DNA from: a bacterium | Lineage (GTDB): Bacteria; Cyanobacteriota; Vampirovibrionia; Obscuribacterales; JAKAZS01 | Length of the DNA stretch: 32,508 nucleotides | Assembly: GCA_021815785.1 (NCBI GenBank) | Contig: JAKAZS010000033.1 | Coordinates: 1-32,508, forward strand | Reading direction: 5' to 3' | Part shown: in pieces, positions 22,615 to 31,538 of the stretch | Position numbering within the stretch: position 1 is the stretch's first letter | Layout: each line of letters opens with the position of its first letter | Program-made: the position numbers and the translations under genes | The notes under the pieces: generated by a model | Seen by the model: the letters and a program-made list of their open reading frames with translations, nothing else | Told to the model about the DNA's origin: nothing | Database searches by the model: none

Positions 22615-22686
22615 CCATAAGTAATTTACTTACTTATAGCATTAAATATGTATAAAATTTGAATTTTGTTAAATTTCGAATTTTGT
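22615..22686. repeat. Small hairpin and direct repeat in the hpf-TPR gap
   Basis: ATAAGTAA and TTACTTAT pair around a 5-nt loop (about 22616-22636). Next, two copies of an AAATTTxGAATTTTGTT unit lie in tandem (about 22652-22686). They fall between the hpf stop and the TPR gene start, where the TPR operon promoter should be. Confidence 0.3.
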
Positions 22687-22714
22687 TTTGTATGAAAAAT
22701 TAATAATGTAATAA

Positions 22715-23317
22715 TTATAATTCTGGTTCAATTAATCCATACTGCCCATCTCTTCTACTGTAAACGGTATTTACTTGACTGGTTTCTTTATTGATAAACA
22801 TAAAAAACTCATGACCAAGTAAATCCATATGTTGGGACGCTTCTTCCGGAGTCATTGGTTTTAATGGATAGCGTTTGGAGCGGACAATTTTTGGACCAGG
22901 ATTTTCTTTATTAGGGTTAATTACTTGCAATTCCAGGTTTTCTAAATCAAATTCTTCTTCTTCTGTTTCGGTATCGTTATTAATATCGTAAACCAGTGAT
23001 TCTTTGGATTTGGCTGGTCGTTGATAATATTTGGTTTTGAATTTCCGCAATTGTCGTTCAATTTTATCTGCCACCAGGTCAATTGAGGCATACATATTTT
23101 CGGTAGATTCTTCGCCTCGGATAATTGTCCCATTAATTTTAATGGTAACCTCAGCCGTTTGATTTTGAGCCATCGACGGATTTTTGGCTACGCTTAAAAT
23201 GGCAATGGCTTCTAAAGGTTGTTCAAAATGTTTTTGGGCACGGTTTAATTTTTCGATTAAATACTCCTTTAATGCACGAGTTAATTCAATATTCTTTCCA
23301 GTTACGGTAACATGCAT
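22715..23317 (-). CDS. hpf: Ribosome hibernation promoting factor, long form
   Basis: Long HPF joins two 70S ribosomes into inactive 100S dimers in slow growth. Residues 1-95 form the S30AE/YfiA domain (VTVTGKNIELTRALKEYLIE; then EVTIKINGTIIRGEES and LVADKIERQLRKFKTK), a Glu-rich linker follows, and residues about 140-200 are the dimerisation domain with VRSKRYPLKPMTPEEA, LLGHEFFMFIN and YSRRDGQYGLIEP. Start choice: GGAGG directly abuts the ATG at 23323, so the ATG at 23317, 7 nt away, is the true start, giving 200 residues beginning MHVTVTGK. The leader has a strong palindrome and two plausible promoters, so growth-phase control is possible. It is 134 bp from the TPR gene. Confidence 0.95.
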   Translation of the reverse strand: MHVTVTGKNIELTRALKEYLIEKLNRAQKHFEQPLEAIAILSVAKNPSMAQNQTAEVTIKINGTIIRGEESTENMYASIDLVADKIERQLRKFKTKYYQRPAKSKESLVYDINNDTETEEEEFDLENLELQVINPNKENPGPKIVRSKRYPLKPMTPEEASQHMDLLGHEFFMFINKETSQVNTVYSRRDGQYGLIEPEL

Positions 23318-23348
23318 GTTCATTCCTCCGATTACTAAACTAAGACTT

Positions 23349-23415
23349 GCAGATTTTCAATTGAAAACTGCAGTTAAATTGTTATATTAGTTATAAAAAT
23401 ATTTTCAAATCAATT
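23349..23415 (-). promoter_or_regulatory. hpf leader palindrome and promoter
   Basis: TTTTCAATTGAAAA is a perfect palindrome, flanked by GCAG and CTGC (23349-23371, one bulged A). Upstream on the minus strand, TTGAAA with TATAAC 16 bp later, or TTGATT with TAATAT 18 bp later, gives a sigma70-like promoter at about 23380-23415. The palindrome would fall just after the transcription start. Confidence 0.45.
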
Positions 23416-23522
23416 AAGTGATTAAACACTAGTACCTTTTATGATCTTTATTAAAAATAAATTACTAATTTCTTATATATATAATTTACCCTTAGTTTTT
23501 CCAATTTAACCAAAGTTAAAAA

Positions 23523-24809
23523 TTAATTTAAAACATTACTTTCTTGCCAGAGCATTTGGGCTAAATCTAAGTAGTTTAAGATTTTTTCTCCCTTGTTGAC
23601 TTGATTGTCAGCATAAGCTTTGGGAATTAGCCAGTTTTTATCCGATATATTAGAATGTTTATGATTTTGATGAGAATTTAAAATAAAAGCCAAAATTTGA
23701 TAAGCGGTATTTTTGTTTATAGGTTGATTCAAATTTAATGAATTAATGGAAATTTTAGCTAGGAATTTGTTTAAATTGGTTTGAATTGGTTTTAAATTAA
23801 TTTGATTGCTAATAATCGCTAAAAAATCACCAGTACTTACGGGTTGAGCAATATCGTTGTTTTTAAAATAACTAGCTAAAGGTTCATTGTACAAAGCCTT
23901 TAAACATGCAAGTTTATATACATTGTCTTTCGATATGTAATTAGAATAGGTCTCTAAAGCATCACACTGAGCTATAGTCAGGGCATTTTGGGGATAAACA
24001 CTAGCTGAAGTTGCTAAACCATCATGACAGGCTTTTAAAAATAGACTAATGGTACTCGGGTCGGTTTTCATGCCATCACCAATCACATGGATGTTTTGAT
24101 AAGGTTTTTGGCTAAGCGCCCGTATTTGCGATATTGTTTGTATGGTGTAATCATAAACGTCATATTTTTGGTATTTTGAATTCCAATAGGCCATTGGTGC
24201 AATGACGTCATAATATTCAGATAATACTTTCCAAGGGGTTTTCTTGACTTCTATACATTTATTTAATGGACTGTAAACACAGGCAATAAGTGGATATGAA
24301 CCTCCTAAATTGTCTCTAATTATTTGTGAGTAGGCAATAACATTATTTGTGCTTAAATTGTGTTCTAAATTAGCAACCATACCGTCAAGGCCTTCGCCTT
24401 TAGCCGTCCTAAACTGAGCTGCGGTTATTAATTTTTGCGCATCACTTCTAATATTGTCAAGGTTAGGATACGTCCAGCCAATTACTTTCATGCCATATTT
24501 ATGACAACATTCAATAATCACTTCAAGTTTTTGCGGGTTGACAATGTCTTTCGTGTTTGATCTTGAGGTTTGAACAAATAAATTAGTGATGCCATTAGCA
24601 TAATATTTCTGGCAATAGGCTTCGATGTTATCTTGGGGGTAATTCCAGATATTAACCCAGGTTGAGGCCCCATTGGTTAGCCCAGTTGCTTTCCAGTTTA
24701 AGTTATGGGCAAAACCATTTATTTCATTTTCATCGGCGTAGCTCATAATATTAAATGAGCCATTTAAAATTAACAAAAGTATGATAAATTTAATTGTATT
24801 TTTAAGCAT
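23523..24809 (-). CDS. Exported TIM-barrel (glycoside-hydrolase-like) protein with possible SLH-like C-terminus
   Basis: ATG at 24809 is preferred: AGAAAGAAG precedes it and the signal peptide (1-26, ending SYA-DE) begins there; two further in-frame ATGs upstream have no ribosome site. Residues about 45-270 look like a TIM barrel: STWVNIWNYP, GITNLFVQTSRSN, YGMKVIGWTYPNL, GLDGMVANLEHNL with Glu at the strand end, YPLIACVYSP, and YYDVIAPMAYWNS. This order is seen in putative glycoside hydrolases acting on unknown polysaccharide; Glu and Asp at strand ends are catalytic candidates. Residues about 320-380 (PVSTGDFLAIISNQIN, then ISINSLNLNQPINKNTAYQI) recall an S-layer homology module, but weakly. 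Alone on its strand, divergent from nadE. Confidence 0.6.
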   Translation of the reverse strand: MLKNTIKFIILLLILNGSFNIMSYADENEINGFAHNLNWKATGLTNGASTWVNIWNYPQDNIEAYCQKYYANGITNLFVQTSRSNTKDIVNPQKLEVIIECCHKYGMKVIGWTYPNLDNIRSDAQKLITAAQFRTAKGEGLDGMVANLEHNLSTNNVIAYSQIIRDNLGGSYPLIACVYSPLNKCIEVKKTPWKVLSEYYDVIAPMAYWNSKYQKYDVYDYTIQTISQIRALSQKPYQNIHVIGDGMKTDPSTISLFLKACHDGLATSASVYPQNALTIAQCDALETYSNYISKDNVYKLACLKALYNEPLASYFKNNDIAQPVSTGDFLAIISNQINLKPIQTNLNKFLAKISINSLNLNQPINKNTAYQILAFILNSHQNHKHSNISDKNWLIPKAYADNQVNKGEKILNYLDLAQMLWQESNVLN

Positions 24810-24911
24810 AAAAAACTTCTTTCTAGTCATCCTGCTACTAATATACATTAAAATTATCTTAAATGAAAGTATTAAATTCTACAATTTCAATAAAATCGAG
24901 AATAATTAATT

Positions 24912-26594
24912 ATGAAAATTGCATTAGGTCAGATAAATCCAACTGTTGGTGATATTTCTGGGAATATTTTAAAAATTTTAGATTATGCGAATCAGGCTAA
25001 ATCTCTTGGGGCTAGATTAATTGTTTTCCCTGAATTGGCCATTTGTGGTTATCCGCCATTGGATCTCATTTTTAAGCCTAGTTTTGTAAGATCAAATCGT
25101 GAGGCTTTGGCGTATTTGACTGAAAGAGTTGAAGGTATTGGGGTAATTGTGGGCTATGTTGATGTAAAGTCATCAGTTAGTAAAAAATTAGTTAACGCTG
25201 CGGCCTTTATTGATCATAACCAAATTGTGGGTCGTCAGTACAAAACCTTGCTGCCTACTTATGATGTGTTTGATGAAGCTCGCTATTTTGAAAGTACCAA
25301 TGAATATAATGTTTTCACTGTTGATGATGTTCGCTTTGGCTTAACCATTTGTGAAGATATCTGGTATCAAAGAGAATGGGAAAATCGTAATTATACAAGC
25401 GATCCGGTTGCCAAGCTTAAGCTTTTGGACCCGAATTTAATTATTAACTTATCGGCTTCGCCTTATGTAATAAACAAGGAAAAAGTTCGCTGCGATTTAA
25501 TCCAAAATACTGCTAAAAAATTTAATTTGCCGATAATTTACGTTAATCAGATTGCTGGTAATGATGAATTGATTTTTGACGGACGGTCTTTCGTTGCTGA
25601 TCGTGATGGTAAAATTCAAATGGTTGCCAAAGCCTTTGAAGAAGATTTGATTGTTGTTGATTTTGACTCGCGCAGTCAACGCTTTAAGGCTCAAAATGTC
25701 ATAGAAGGTGATAATCAATTAGAAAATATATTTAAAGCACTAGTTCTAGGGGTTAAGGATTTTACCCGAAAATGTGGTTTTAGCAAGGTTGTCATTGGCT
25801 TGTCTGGTGGAATTGATTCAGCTGTAACTGCTTGTATTGCTAAGTATGCGTTGGGGGCTCAAAATGTCTATGGTGTAGCTATGCCTAGCAAATATTCATC
25901 AGGTCATGCACTTGATGATGCAAGGGTTTTAGCCAATAATTTGGGGATAAAATTTGATGTTATTCCTATAGATAAAATGATGCAAGAGACTTTATTGAAT
26001 TTTCAAGATAATGTTTATGCTTTGAAAAACAGTTTAAGTTTAGAAAATATTCAGCCGCGACTGCGGGGTATTATTCTTATGGCAATTTCTAATGAATTTA
26101 ATTATTTGGTTTTAAATACGGGCAATAAATCGGAAATTGCTTGTGGTTATTGTACTCTTTATGGTGATATGTGTGGCGGGCTTTGTGCCATTGGGGATTT
26201 GTTAAAAACTAAAGTTTATGAATTGGCCAATTATATAAATGTAATGGCTGGCGAGGAAATAATTCCCCGAAGTACAATCACGAAAAGGCCTTCAGCTGAA
26301 TTGCGTGAGAATCAATTTGATGATGACACTTTACCACCTTATGCGACTTTAGATAAAATAATTAGTTATTATGTCGAAGAACATTTAAGTGTTCCCCAAA
26401 TTGAAGAATTAGGCTATAATATTAATTTAGTTCAAGATGTAGTAAATTTGATCGACAGGAGTGAATTTAAACGCAAGCAATCAGCACCAACATTAAAGAT
26501 TTCACAGTGTTCATTTGGTGTTGGTTGGAAAATGCCTATTGCTTATAAAGCAAAGTATATTCTTGAAGATTTGTTATGTCAGGTTAAATTATAA
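24912..26594 (+). CDS. nadE: Glutamine-dependent NAD(+) synthetase
   Basis: The enzyme converts deamido-NAD to NAD with ATP, taking ammonia from glutamine. The N-terminal nitrilase-type glutaminase domain (1-260) has the triad Glu41 (FPELAICGY), Lys111 (KTLLPTYDVFDEARYF) and Cys147 (LTICEDIW). The C-terminal synthetase domain has the PP-loop GLSGGIDSAV (298-303 core), the KSEIACGYCTLYGDMCGG segment, and ITKRPSAELRENQFDDD. Length 560 fits the two-domain bacterial form. All key residues are kept. The ATG at 24912 gives the standard MKIALGQINP N-terminus; only a weak GAG site is upstream. It is divergent from the TIM-barrel gene and separated by about 190 bp from the next gene. Confidence 0.97.
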   Translation: MKIALGQINPTVGDISGNILKILDYANQAKSLGARLIVFPELAICGYPPLDLIFKPSFVRSNREALAYLTERVEGIGVIVGYVDVKSSVSKKLVNAAAFIDHNQIVGRQYKTLLPTYDVFDEARYFESTNEYNVFTVDDVRFGLTICEDIWYQREWENRNYTSDPVAKLKLLDPNLIINLSASPYVINKEKVRCDLIQNTAKKFNLPIIYVNQIAGNDELIFDGRSFVADRDGKIQMVAKAFEEDLIVVDFDSRSQRFKAQNVIEGDNQLENIFKALVLGVKDFTRKCGFSKVVIGLSGGIDSAVTACIAKYALGAQNVYGVAMPSKYSSGHALDDARVLANNLGIKFDVIPIDKMMQETLLNFQDNVYALKNSLSLENIQPRLRGIILMAISNEFNYLVLNTGNKSEIACGYCTLYGDMCGGLCAIGDLLKTKVYELANYINVMAGEEIIPRSTITKRPSAELRENQFDDDTLPPYATLDKIISYYVEEHLSVPQIEELGYNINLVQDVVNLIDRSEFKRKQSAPTLKISQCSFGVGWKMPIAYKAKYILEDLLCQVKL

Positions 26595-26786
26595 TTTCTT
26601 TTGCAGCCAGTTTTGATAAACACAGAAATATTACTATGAGCTTAAAATTTAATTATAGATATTATTTGCTTATTAAAATTACTTGTATTTAAGTTATTTT
26701 TTTAGTAATAAATTTTACTTTAGTTACAACAATGGTTTAAAAAATAGTGGTGTCATATTTATAAATACTAGTAAAAAGGCGGACTT

Positions 26787-27353
26787 ATGGATATTAATAA
26801 CGAAAAAAATAAAAAAATTCTTGATGAATTAAATCAGTTAGAATTAGAGGTTCAATTAGCAAACGAAAAAAAAAATATGATGAATAAAGGTGGTTCGACA
26901 AATTTGAAAAAGTCTAATCTTGAATCAATTCAATCGGCAACAACTCCTTTAAAATCTGATTTTCAGTTGTTTTCAGGAATTGTGTTAATGCTTATTGGCC
27001 TATTGATGTTATTTCAACATGTCAGAGTGGGCACTGGTGCCTTGGCTTTTTTAGGACTAGGTAGTGGCGGCTTTGGTTTTATTCTATTGCCATTATTAGT
27101 GGGTATTGGCTGGATTTTTTACAATCCTAAAAATAAAATTGCCTGGTTTGTTACGGCTTTGGCTTTGGTTTTAATTTTCTTCTCCATTTTAAGTTCGCTG
27201 ATAATGTATTTCCCCACGATGTCCTTAATGAGTACGTTAATAATGTTATTGCCATTGTCCTTAGGTGCGGTAATGATTTTAAAAGGACTGGGTGGTCCTA
27301 AGGCTATTGCGCAGAATTTTAATAAAGTCACGAATGATGGAGATCCTAAATAA
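26787..27353 (+). CDS. Small membrane protein with coiled-coil N-terminus, function unknown
   Basis: The 188-residue product starts with a charged heptad-like helix (about 3-35, ILDELNQLELEVQLANEKK), then a Ser/Thr/Lys linker, and four hydrophobic helices: about 60-78, 84-111, 119-141 and 144-166. A glycine-rich turn (FLGLGSGGFGF) lies in the second helix. The tail is polar. AAGGCGGA is 5-6 nt before the ATG. Only 2 bp separate its stop codon from the start of the FadB-like gene, so the two are probably coupled; a link with fatty-acid handling is possible but not shown. Not recognised as a known family. Confidence 0.65.
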   Translation: MDINNEKNKKILDELNQLELEVQLANEKKNMMNKGGSTNLKKSNLESIQSATTPLKSDFQLFSGIVLMLIGLLMLFQHVRVGTGALAFLGLGSGGFGFILLPLLVGIGWIFYNPKNKIAWFVTALALVLIFFSILSSLIMYFPTMSLMSTLIMLLPLSLGAVMILKGLGGPKAIAQNFNKVTNDGDPK

Positions 27354-27355
27354 AT

Positions 27356-29446
27356 ATGACTACATTGCTCAATTACAAACAATTACTGATTCGTTATCGT
27401 AAAAGTGGTGTGGCTTTTGTTATTCTTAACGCTACTGGTCGCAATAATATTTTAAGTGAAACGGCTCTTCAAGAATTCGCTGATGCTATTAAGGTTTTAA
27501 ATGAAGACAATAAAGTTAAGGCCATTGGCTTGATTTCAGGTAAAATTAGCCATTTTTGTTTAGGCGCTGACCTTATGGAAATATATAAAGCTAAAGATAA
27601 GGATAAAATATTTAATTTGGCGCTTAGTGGCCAAAGTGTTTTTTCTGACTTGACTAAATTAGCCAAGCCAATTGTTGTAGCTGTAAATGGTTTATGTTAT
27701 GGTGGCGGATTGGAATTGATTTTGTGTACTGATTATCGGATTGCTTCGAATTCTTCAGATACACAATTTAGTTTGCCTGAAGTAAAATTGGGTCTTATTC
27801 CAGCTTTAGGTGGAACCCAACGGCTTGCTAAAATTATTGGATACAAAAATGCCTTAGAAATGATTTTGACTTCTAGCCATATAAGTAGTGATAAAGCTTA
27901 TGAAATTGGTTTAATTGATCAGTTGGTAAGTAGTGATGATTTGATTAGCACGCTTGAAGTTAAATTAGTGGATATGGCTTTAAAGCATGAAGTCTCATCA
28001 AGGTCGGGAATGCATCTTGAAGATGAGAAAACAATTTTAAAATTACTTAATTTAAACAAACGCATTATAGCTATGAAGCTTAAAGGTAAGTATCCGGCTT
28101 ATGATGAAGTCTTGGCTTGTATGGAAACTGGCTATCACAATGATCTTGATGCTGGATTGTTGAAAGAACGCGAAGCTTTTGCTAATCTAGCTTTAATGCC
28201 GCAAACTAAAAATCAAATTTTTCTTTCTTTTACTAATGAGTTTGCTAATCAGCAAGCTAATCAAATTTGTACACATTACCAGACTAATAAGGTTGCCAAT
28301 ATTGGTATCATTGGTACTGGGCTTATGGGGTGTTCAATAGCTAATTTTGCCTTAAAGCAAGGTTTAAAAGTTAATTTGAAGTCATTGCGACTTAGTTCTG
28401 ATCTTGAGCGCAACCGAGATTTAGAAAATATTGCTAAACATCCCAATTTGAAAATAATTCATGATACTACTGATTTTGTTGATTCGGAAGTCATTATTGA
28501 GTGCGTTCGTGAGGACTTTGCTTTAAAAGTAAAAGTCATTAAAGATATTTTAGAAAATACTCAGTCCGTTGTTTTATCCAATACATCTTCGTTTAAAATC
28601 ACTGATCTGGCTAGTGATTTGCCTGATAATTCACGGTTTTTGGGGTTGCATTTATTTAATCCGGTTCAACATATGCCTTTAGCTGAAATCATCCCTCATA
28701 ATGAAACCAGTTCCCAATCAATTGCTACAGCTTTTGGTTTGGTTAAGAAAATGGATAAAACCGCAATCCTCGTGAATGATTCACCTTGCTTTTTAATGAA
28801 TCGCATTTTACTTAGTTATTTACTGGCCTGTTGTTGGTGTGCGTTTGAAGGATATGCGCTAAATCATATTGAAGAAGCAGCGCAAAGTTTTGGGATGCCG
28901 ATTGGACCAGTTGCCTTGTTTGATGAAATTGGTATGAACTTAGCTTTTAAAGCTATTGATGCCTTGGTTAGTTATAATGTTATTACTAAGACGATGCTAC
29001 CGATTTTAATTGATAACATTAAAGCCATTCAATTATCGGGTAAATACCAGAAAAATGGTATTTATCTTTATGACGATGTTTTAAATATTCAAGGTTTTAA
29101 TTTGCCAATCCTGGCAAAATTAAGTCTAAATATCAGTCCCGATAAGCCATCACCGGAAATACTGGCGATACTTAAAATGAAACTTTTATTGCCAATGATT
29201 AATGAAGCCAGTTTTTGTCTATCCGAAAAAATTGTTAAAAAAGCCAAAGAAATTGATTTGGCCTGTGTACTGGGTATGGGTTTTCCCGCTTATCATGGTG
29301 GTCCATTGCGTTTTGCTGATAATTATGGTTTAGGTAATGTTGTTAAGGATTTAGAAAAATACAGTAATTATTTAGTAACGGCTAATAAAATTTCACCATT
29401 GTTAATAAGCATGGCCAATGAAAATAAAACTTTTTATACCAAATAA
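27356..29446 (+). CDS. Bifunctional enoyl-CoA hydratase / 3-hydroxyacyl-CoA dehydrogenase (FadB/FadJ type)
   Basis: It would catalyse the two middle steps of beta-oxidation. Residues 10-200 are a crotonase domain with both glutamates (Glu120 in GGGLEL, Glu142 in FSLPEVKLGL) and the oxyanion FCLGADL. Residues 313-495 are the NAD-binding domain (IGIIGTGLMG), with SNTSS, the catalytic pair His432 (GLHLFNPVQHMPL) and Glu444, and Asn482 (SPCFLMNR). The C-terminal helical domain ends with GMGFPAYHGGPLRF. Unusual: after strand 2, where FadB reads MKDIND, this protein reads LKSLRL, so the Asp that binds the adenosine ribose of NAD is Ser343, and about 14 residues of the following helical region are missing. 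NAD affinity or specificity may differ. GGAGAT sits about 10 nt before the ATG, inside the preceding gene. Confidence 0.9.
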   Translation: MTTLLNYKQLLIRYRKSGVAFVILNATGRNNILSETALQEFADAIKVLNEDNKVKAIGLISGKISHFCLGADLMEIYKAKDKDKIFNLALSGQSVFSDLTKLAKPIVVAVNGLCYGGGLELILCTDYRIASNSSDTQFSLPEVKLGLIPALGGTQRLAKIIGYKNALEMILTSSHISSDKAYEIGLIDQLVSSDDLISTLEVKLVDMALKHEVSSRSGMHLEDEKTILKLLNLNKRIIAMKLKGKYPAYDEVLACMETGYHNDLDAGLLKEREAFANLALMPQTKNQIFLSFTNEFANQQANQICTHYQTNKVANIGIIGTGLMGCSIANFALKQGLKVNLKSLRLSSDLERNRDLENIAKHPNLKIIHDTTDFVDSEVIIECVREDFALKVKVIKDILENTQSVVLSNTSSFKITDLASDLPDNSRFLGLHLFNPVQHMPLAEIIPHNETSSQSIATAFGLVKKMDKTAILVNDSPCFLMNRILLSYLLACCWCAFEGYALNHIEEAAQSFGMPIGPVALFDEIGMNLAFKAIDALVSYNVITKTMLPILIDNIKAIQLSGKYQKNGIYLYDDVLNIQGFNLPILAKLSLNISPDKPSPEILAILKMKLLLPMINEASFCLSEKIVKKAKEIDLACVLGMGFPAYHGGPLRFADNYGLGNVVKDLEKYSNYLVTANKISPLLISMANENKTFYTK

Positions 29447-29469
29447 AATTTTCCAAGGAATTTAACTTT

Positions 29470-30135
29470 ATGTCAAGAATATTTGTGGGGACATTTCTCA
29501 ATAATAATTTAGTTGAACAAATTAAACTATTAAAAGACAGTAATCATCATTTAAGTGATTTCTGGGGTAAAAAATTTAATTTTACTAGTTTAGAAAAACT
29601 CCATTTAACCTGGCTTTTTCTTGGTATCGTGGAAAAAGCTAATTTAGTCAAAATTCACCAGGGGCTTGAGACTATGATTGATAATAATCAGGAAGAGTTT
29701 ATTAAAAATAAGGCCAAATTAATTTTAAGTTTTGACCAAGTAGAGTTTTGGCCAAATCCCCAAAGTCCTAAAACGTTAGTTGTGACCACAAATAGTCTTA
29801 ATGATGCGGTAATTAGTTTGCAGTCAAAAATCCAAAGAGCTATTTTTCCCTTTATTGAACCTAAAGTTCGCGATCAGGCATTAAGACCTTTTAAGCCTCA
29901 TATAACTATTGCTCGCTTTTATAGTGAGAGTAATAATATTTCGGCTAAAACTAAACTGGCCATAAAAGTTAATCCAAATCCCAAATTGCCGCCTAAATTA
30001 AATGTTAATGATATTCGCTTATTACGTAAAGTGATTCCGCTTGAATTAAAATTGGCCGATTTAAGTATTGTGGAAAGTAATTTGACTAATAAAAAATATA
30101 GTACATTGGCTCAATTGCCATTATTTATTGCTTGA
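29470..30135 (+). CDS. thpR: RNA 2',3'-cyclic phosphodiesterase (2H/LigT family)
   Basis: Members open 2',3'-cyclic phosphate ends of RNA to 2'-phosphates; the family also joins tRNA halves in vitro. Both HxTx signatures are present: HLTWLFLG (His45, Thr47) and HITIARF (His144, Thr146), about 100 residues apart as expected. The start SRIFVGTFLNN and the middle (SFDQVEFWPNPQSPKTLVV) match the family. There is a slightly long C-terminus (221 residues against about 180-190), with an extra 20 or so residues. AAGGAA precedes the ATG by 9 nt. It follows the FadB-like gene by 23 bp and probably shares its transcript. Confidence 0.9.
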   Translation: MSRIFVGTFLNNNLVEQIKLLKDSNHHLSDFWGKKFNFTSLEKLHLTWLFLGIVEKANLVKIHQGLETMIDNNQEEFIKNKAKLILSFDQVEFWPNPQSPKTLVVTTNSLNDAVISLQSKIQRAIFPFIEPKVRDQALRPFKPHITIARFYSESNNISAKTKLAIKVNPNPKLPPKLNVNDIRLLRKVIPLELKLADLSIVESNLTNKKYSTLAQLPLFIA

Positions 30136-30708
30136 CTTGGATTAAGCTTACGCCTAAGCAAGTATAGTGAATTCAGGCCTTTGTTGAATCATAATTTTGC
30201 TTAAGGTTTACAATAATATGGTAAATCAATGGATTTATTTGGTTTGGCTTTTAGTTAAATATTCTTGACTGATTATGAGAAACATGGCGCAAGCTGAGAT
30301 AGTTCTTAATGAATTATCCACTTCAGTACGACTGTTCGCTTGCGCGAGCTGCGATATGATGTAATATATTATAAGCTATATGAAAAATGTTGTTAAAAAC
30401 GATTGTATTTTTTTTTGATAAAATTCAGTTAAAATCGCAATCATTTAAGCATGCAAATTGTAAACCAATTGCTTTTGCGTATACTCCCCTTAAAGTTTTT
30501 TTGTTTTTATTTACCGGCTTCGATTTTACTTGTGCTTTGAGCTTTATTGCTGTTGACTACTTGAGATCTATTTATTTAAGTTGTAATTATACATTTTACT
30601 TTTCTCATTCTTGTAAAGCCTATTGAATTAATTTCTCTAACCCTAAATCATAAATTAACAAACTTGTTTTTCACAAGTTTGTTAATTTATACTCTAAGGA
30701 GATGTGTC
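30136..30708. other. 573-bp interval without a convincing gene
   Basis: A possible reading frame at 30387-30626 has no ribosome site and an odd Cys/Phe-rich composition. The interval has a GCTTA/TAAGC stem after thpR (about 30150-30163), a long-distance repeat GCGCAAGC (30287-30294) facing GCTTGCGC (30338-30345), and the leader hairpin of the next gene at 30652-30688. Confidence 0.4.
30652..30688 (+). promoter_or_regulatory. Strong hairpin just upstream of the octapeptide-repeat gene's ribosome site
   Basis: AAATTAACAAACTTG (30652-30666) and CAAGTTTGTTAATTT (30674-30688) form a perfect 15-bp stem with a 7-nt loop. AAGGAG of the next gene begins 8 nt later. Such 5' stem-loops often protect highly expressed mRNAs; control by an alternative fold is another option. 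Confidence 0.5.
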
Positions 30709-31074
30709 ATGTTTACACCTAACTTCACTTCTTTTGAACCACCGCCAGCAATATATGCCCAGGCTATGAGTCACTATGTAGTTCTGGACCGTCCGGGTCA
30801 TTATACAGCCAAAGCCAATGAACATGTCATTGTTGGCAATGGTTGTGAGCTTGAAGCTTATGACGGCTGTGAATTTATTGCGCAGGCGGGTTCGACTGTT
30901 TCGGCTTACGCTGGTTCTAAAGGTAGGGCTAATGACAATTCTACGGTGAACGCTTTTTTCGGTTCACTGGTAATTGCTGATAGTCAGGCCTATGTAATCG
31001 CTTATAGTGGATCTAAGGTTGCTCGTCAGCCTCGCAAAATGCCGTTTGGTTGCCCTTCCGTTTGCTCGCGCTAA
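30709..31074 (+). CDS. Octapeptide-repeat (beta-solenoid-like) small protein
   Basis: ATG at 30709 is set by AAGGAG at 30696-30701. The 121-residue product has no signal peptide or membrane helix. Residues about 47-107 are an eight-residue repeat, about eight turns: GCELEAYD, GCEFIAQA, GSTVSAYA, GSKGRAND, NSTVNAFF, GSLVIADS, QAYVIAYS, GSKVA. The consensus is Gly-Ser-x-Val-x-Ala-Tyr/Phe-x, like the short AYGSxTV solenoids of phage and bacterial proteins and, more distantly, the octapeptides of ice-nucleation proteins. A regular beta-helix is expected. The C-terminus has two cysteines in a basic tail (PFGCPSVCSR). G+C is about 47%, above the AT-rich backbone. Function unknown; a binding or assembly role is inferred only from the fold. 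Confidence 0.7.
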   Translation: MFTPNFTSFEPPPAIYAQAMSHYVVLDRPGHYTAKANEHVIVGNGCELEAYDGCEFIAQAGSTVSAYAGSKGRANDNSTVNAFFGSLVIADSQAYVIAYSGSKVARQPRKMPFGCPSVCSR

Positions 31075-31178
31075 TTACTTAACGATCAATTTGAAAACTC
31101 GTAGTTTGTATGATTTGAATGAGTATTTCAAATGATTGTTGCTAAAAGTCGTATCTATCGTATGAAGTTGTATTCCGG

Positions 31179-31229
31179 ATAAGAAAAATGTCGGTAAAGT
31201 GCCAACCACTTTTACGACATTTTTCTTAT
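31179..31229 (+). terminator. Very long hairpin downstream of the octapeptide-repeat gene
   Basis: Arms 31179-31201 (ATAAGAAAAATGTCGG start) and 31207-31229 (ending TTTTTCTTAT) form a 23-bp stem with about one mismatch and a CCAAC loop. The T-rich end of the second arm could serve as a terminator tract. It lies 105 bp after the stop codon. Confidence 0.5.
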
Positions 31230-31500
31230 TGGTTAATATTACTATATTATTTAGTATAAATACCGGCTAGTCATGATCAATTTTAGTCCTTATATAATTT
31301 GGACCCTATATTATCTTTGCCTAGATTTAAATTTAATTTACCCAAACATTTACTTTGCTTGTCGGTGTTTATCCGGCTGTTTTTCTAGTCATGTTAGGCT
31401 TTGATTATGGTTTGATCGTTAATATATGCGCTTAAGCAATTCAAGAACTAATTTTTATTTGATTTTTGCTTTATGGCTTGAGCTGATATTTAAGAACTAT

Positions 31501-31538
31501 TTTATAAACTATATCTATTATATGATATAGTTTATAAA
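31501..31538. repeat. Perfect 15-bp inverted repeat
   Basis: TTTATAAACTATATC (31501-31515) and GATATAGTTTATAAA (31524-31538) match perfectly, with an 8-nt AT spacer. It is immediately next to the terminator of the isochorismatase-like gene. There is no T-run of its own; purpose unknown. Confidence 0.6.

Noticed and set aside
30218..30268. 16-residue hydrophobic peptide frame
   Set aside because: Poorly spaced ribosome site and too short to separate from chance.
30387..30626. 79-residue plus-strand frame rich in Phe and Cys
   Set aside because: No ribosome site, no motif, composition typical of chance frames in AT-rich DNA.
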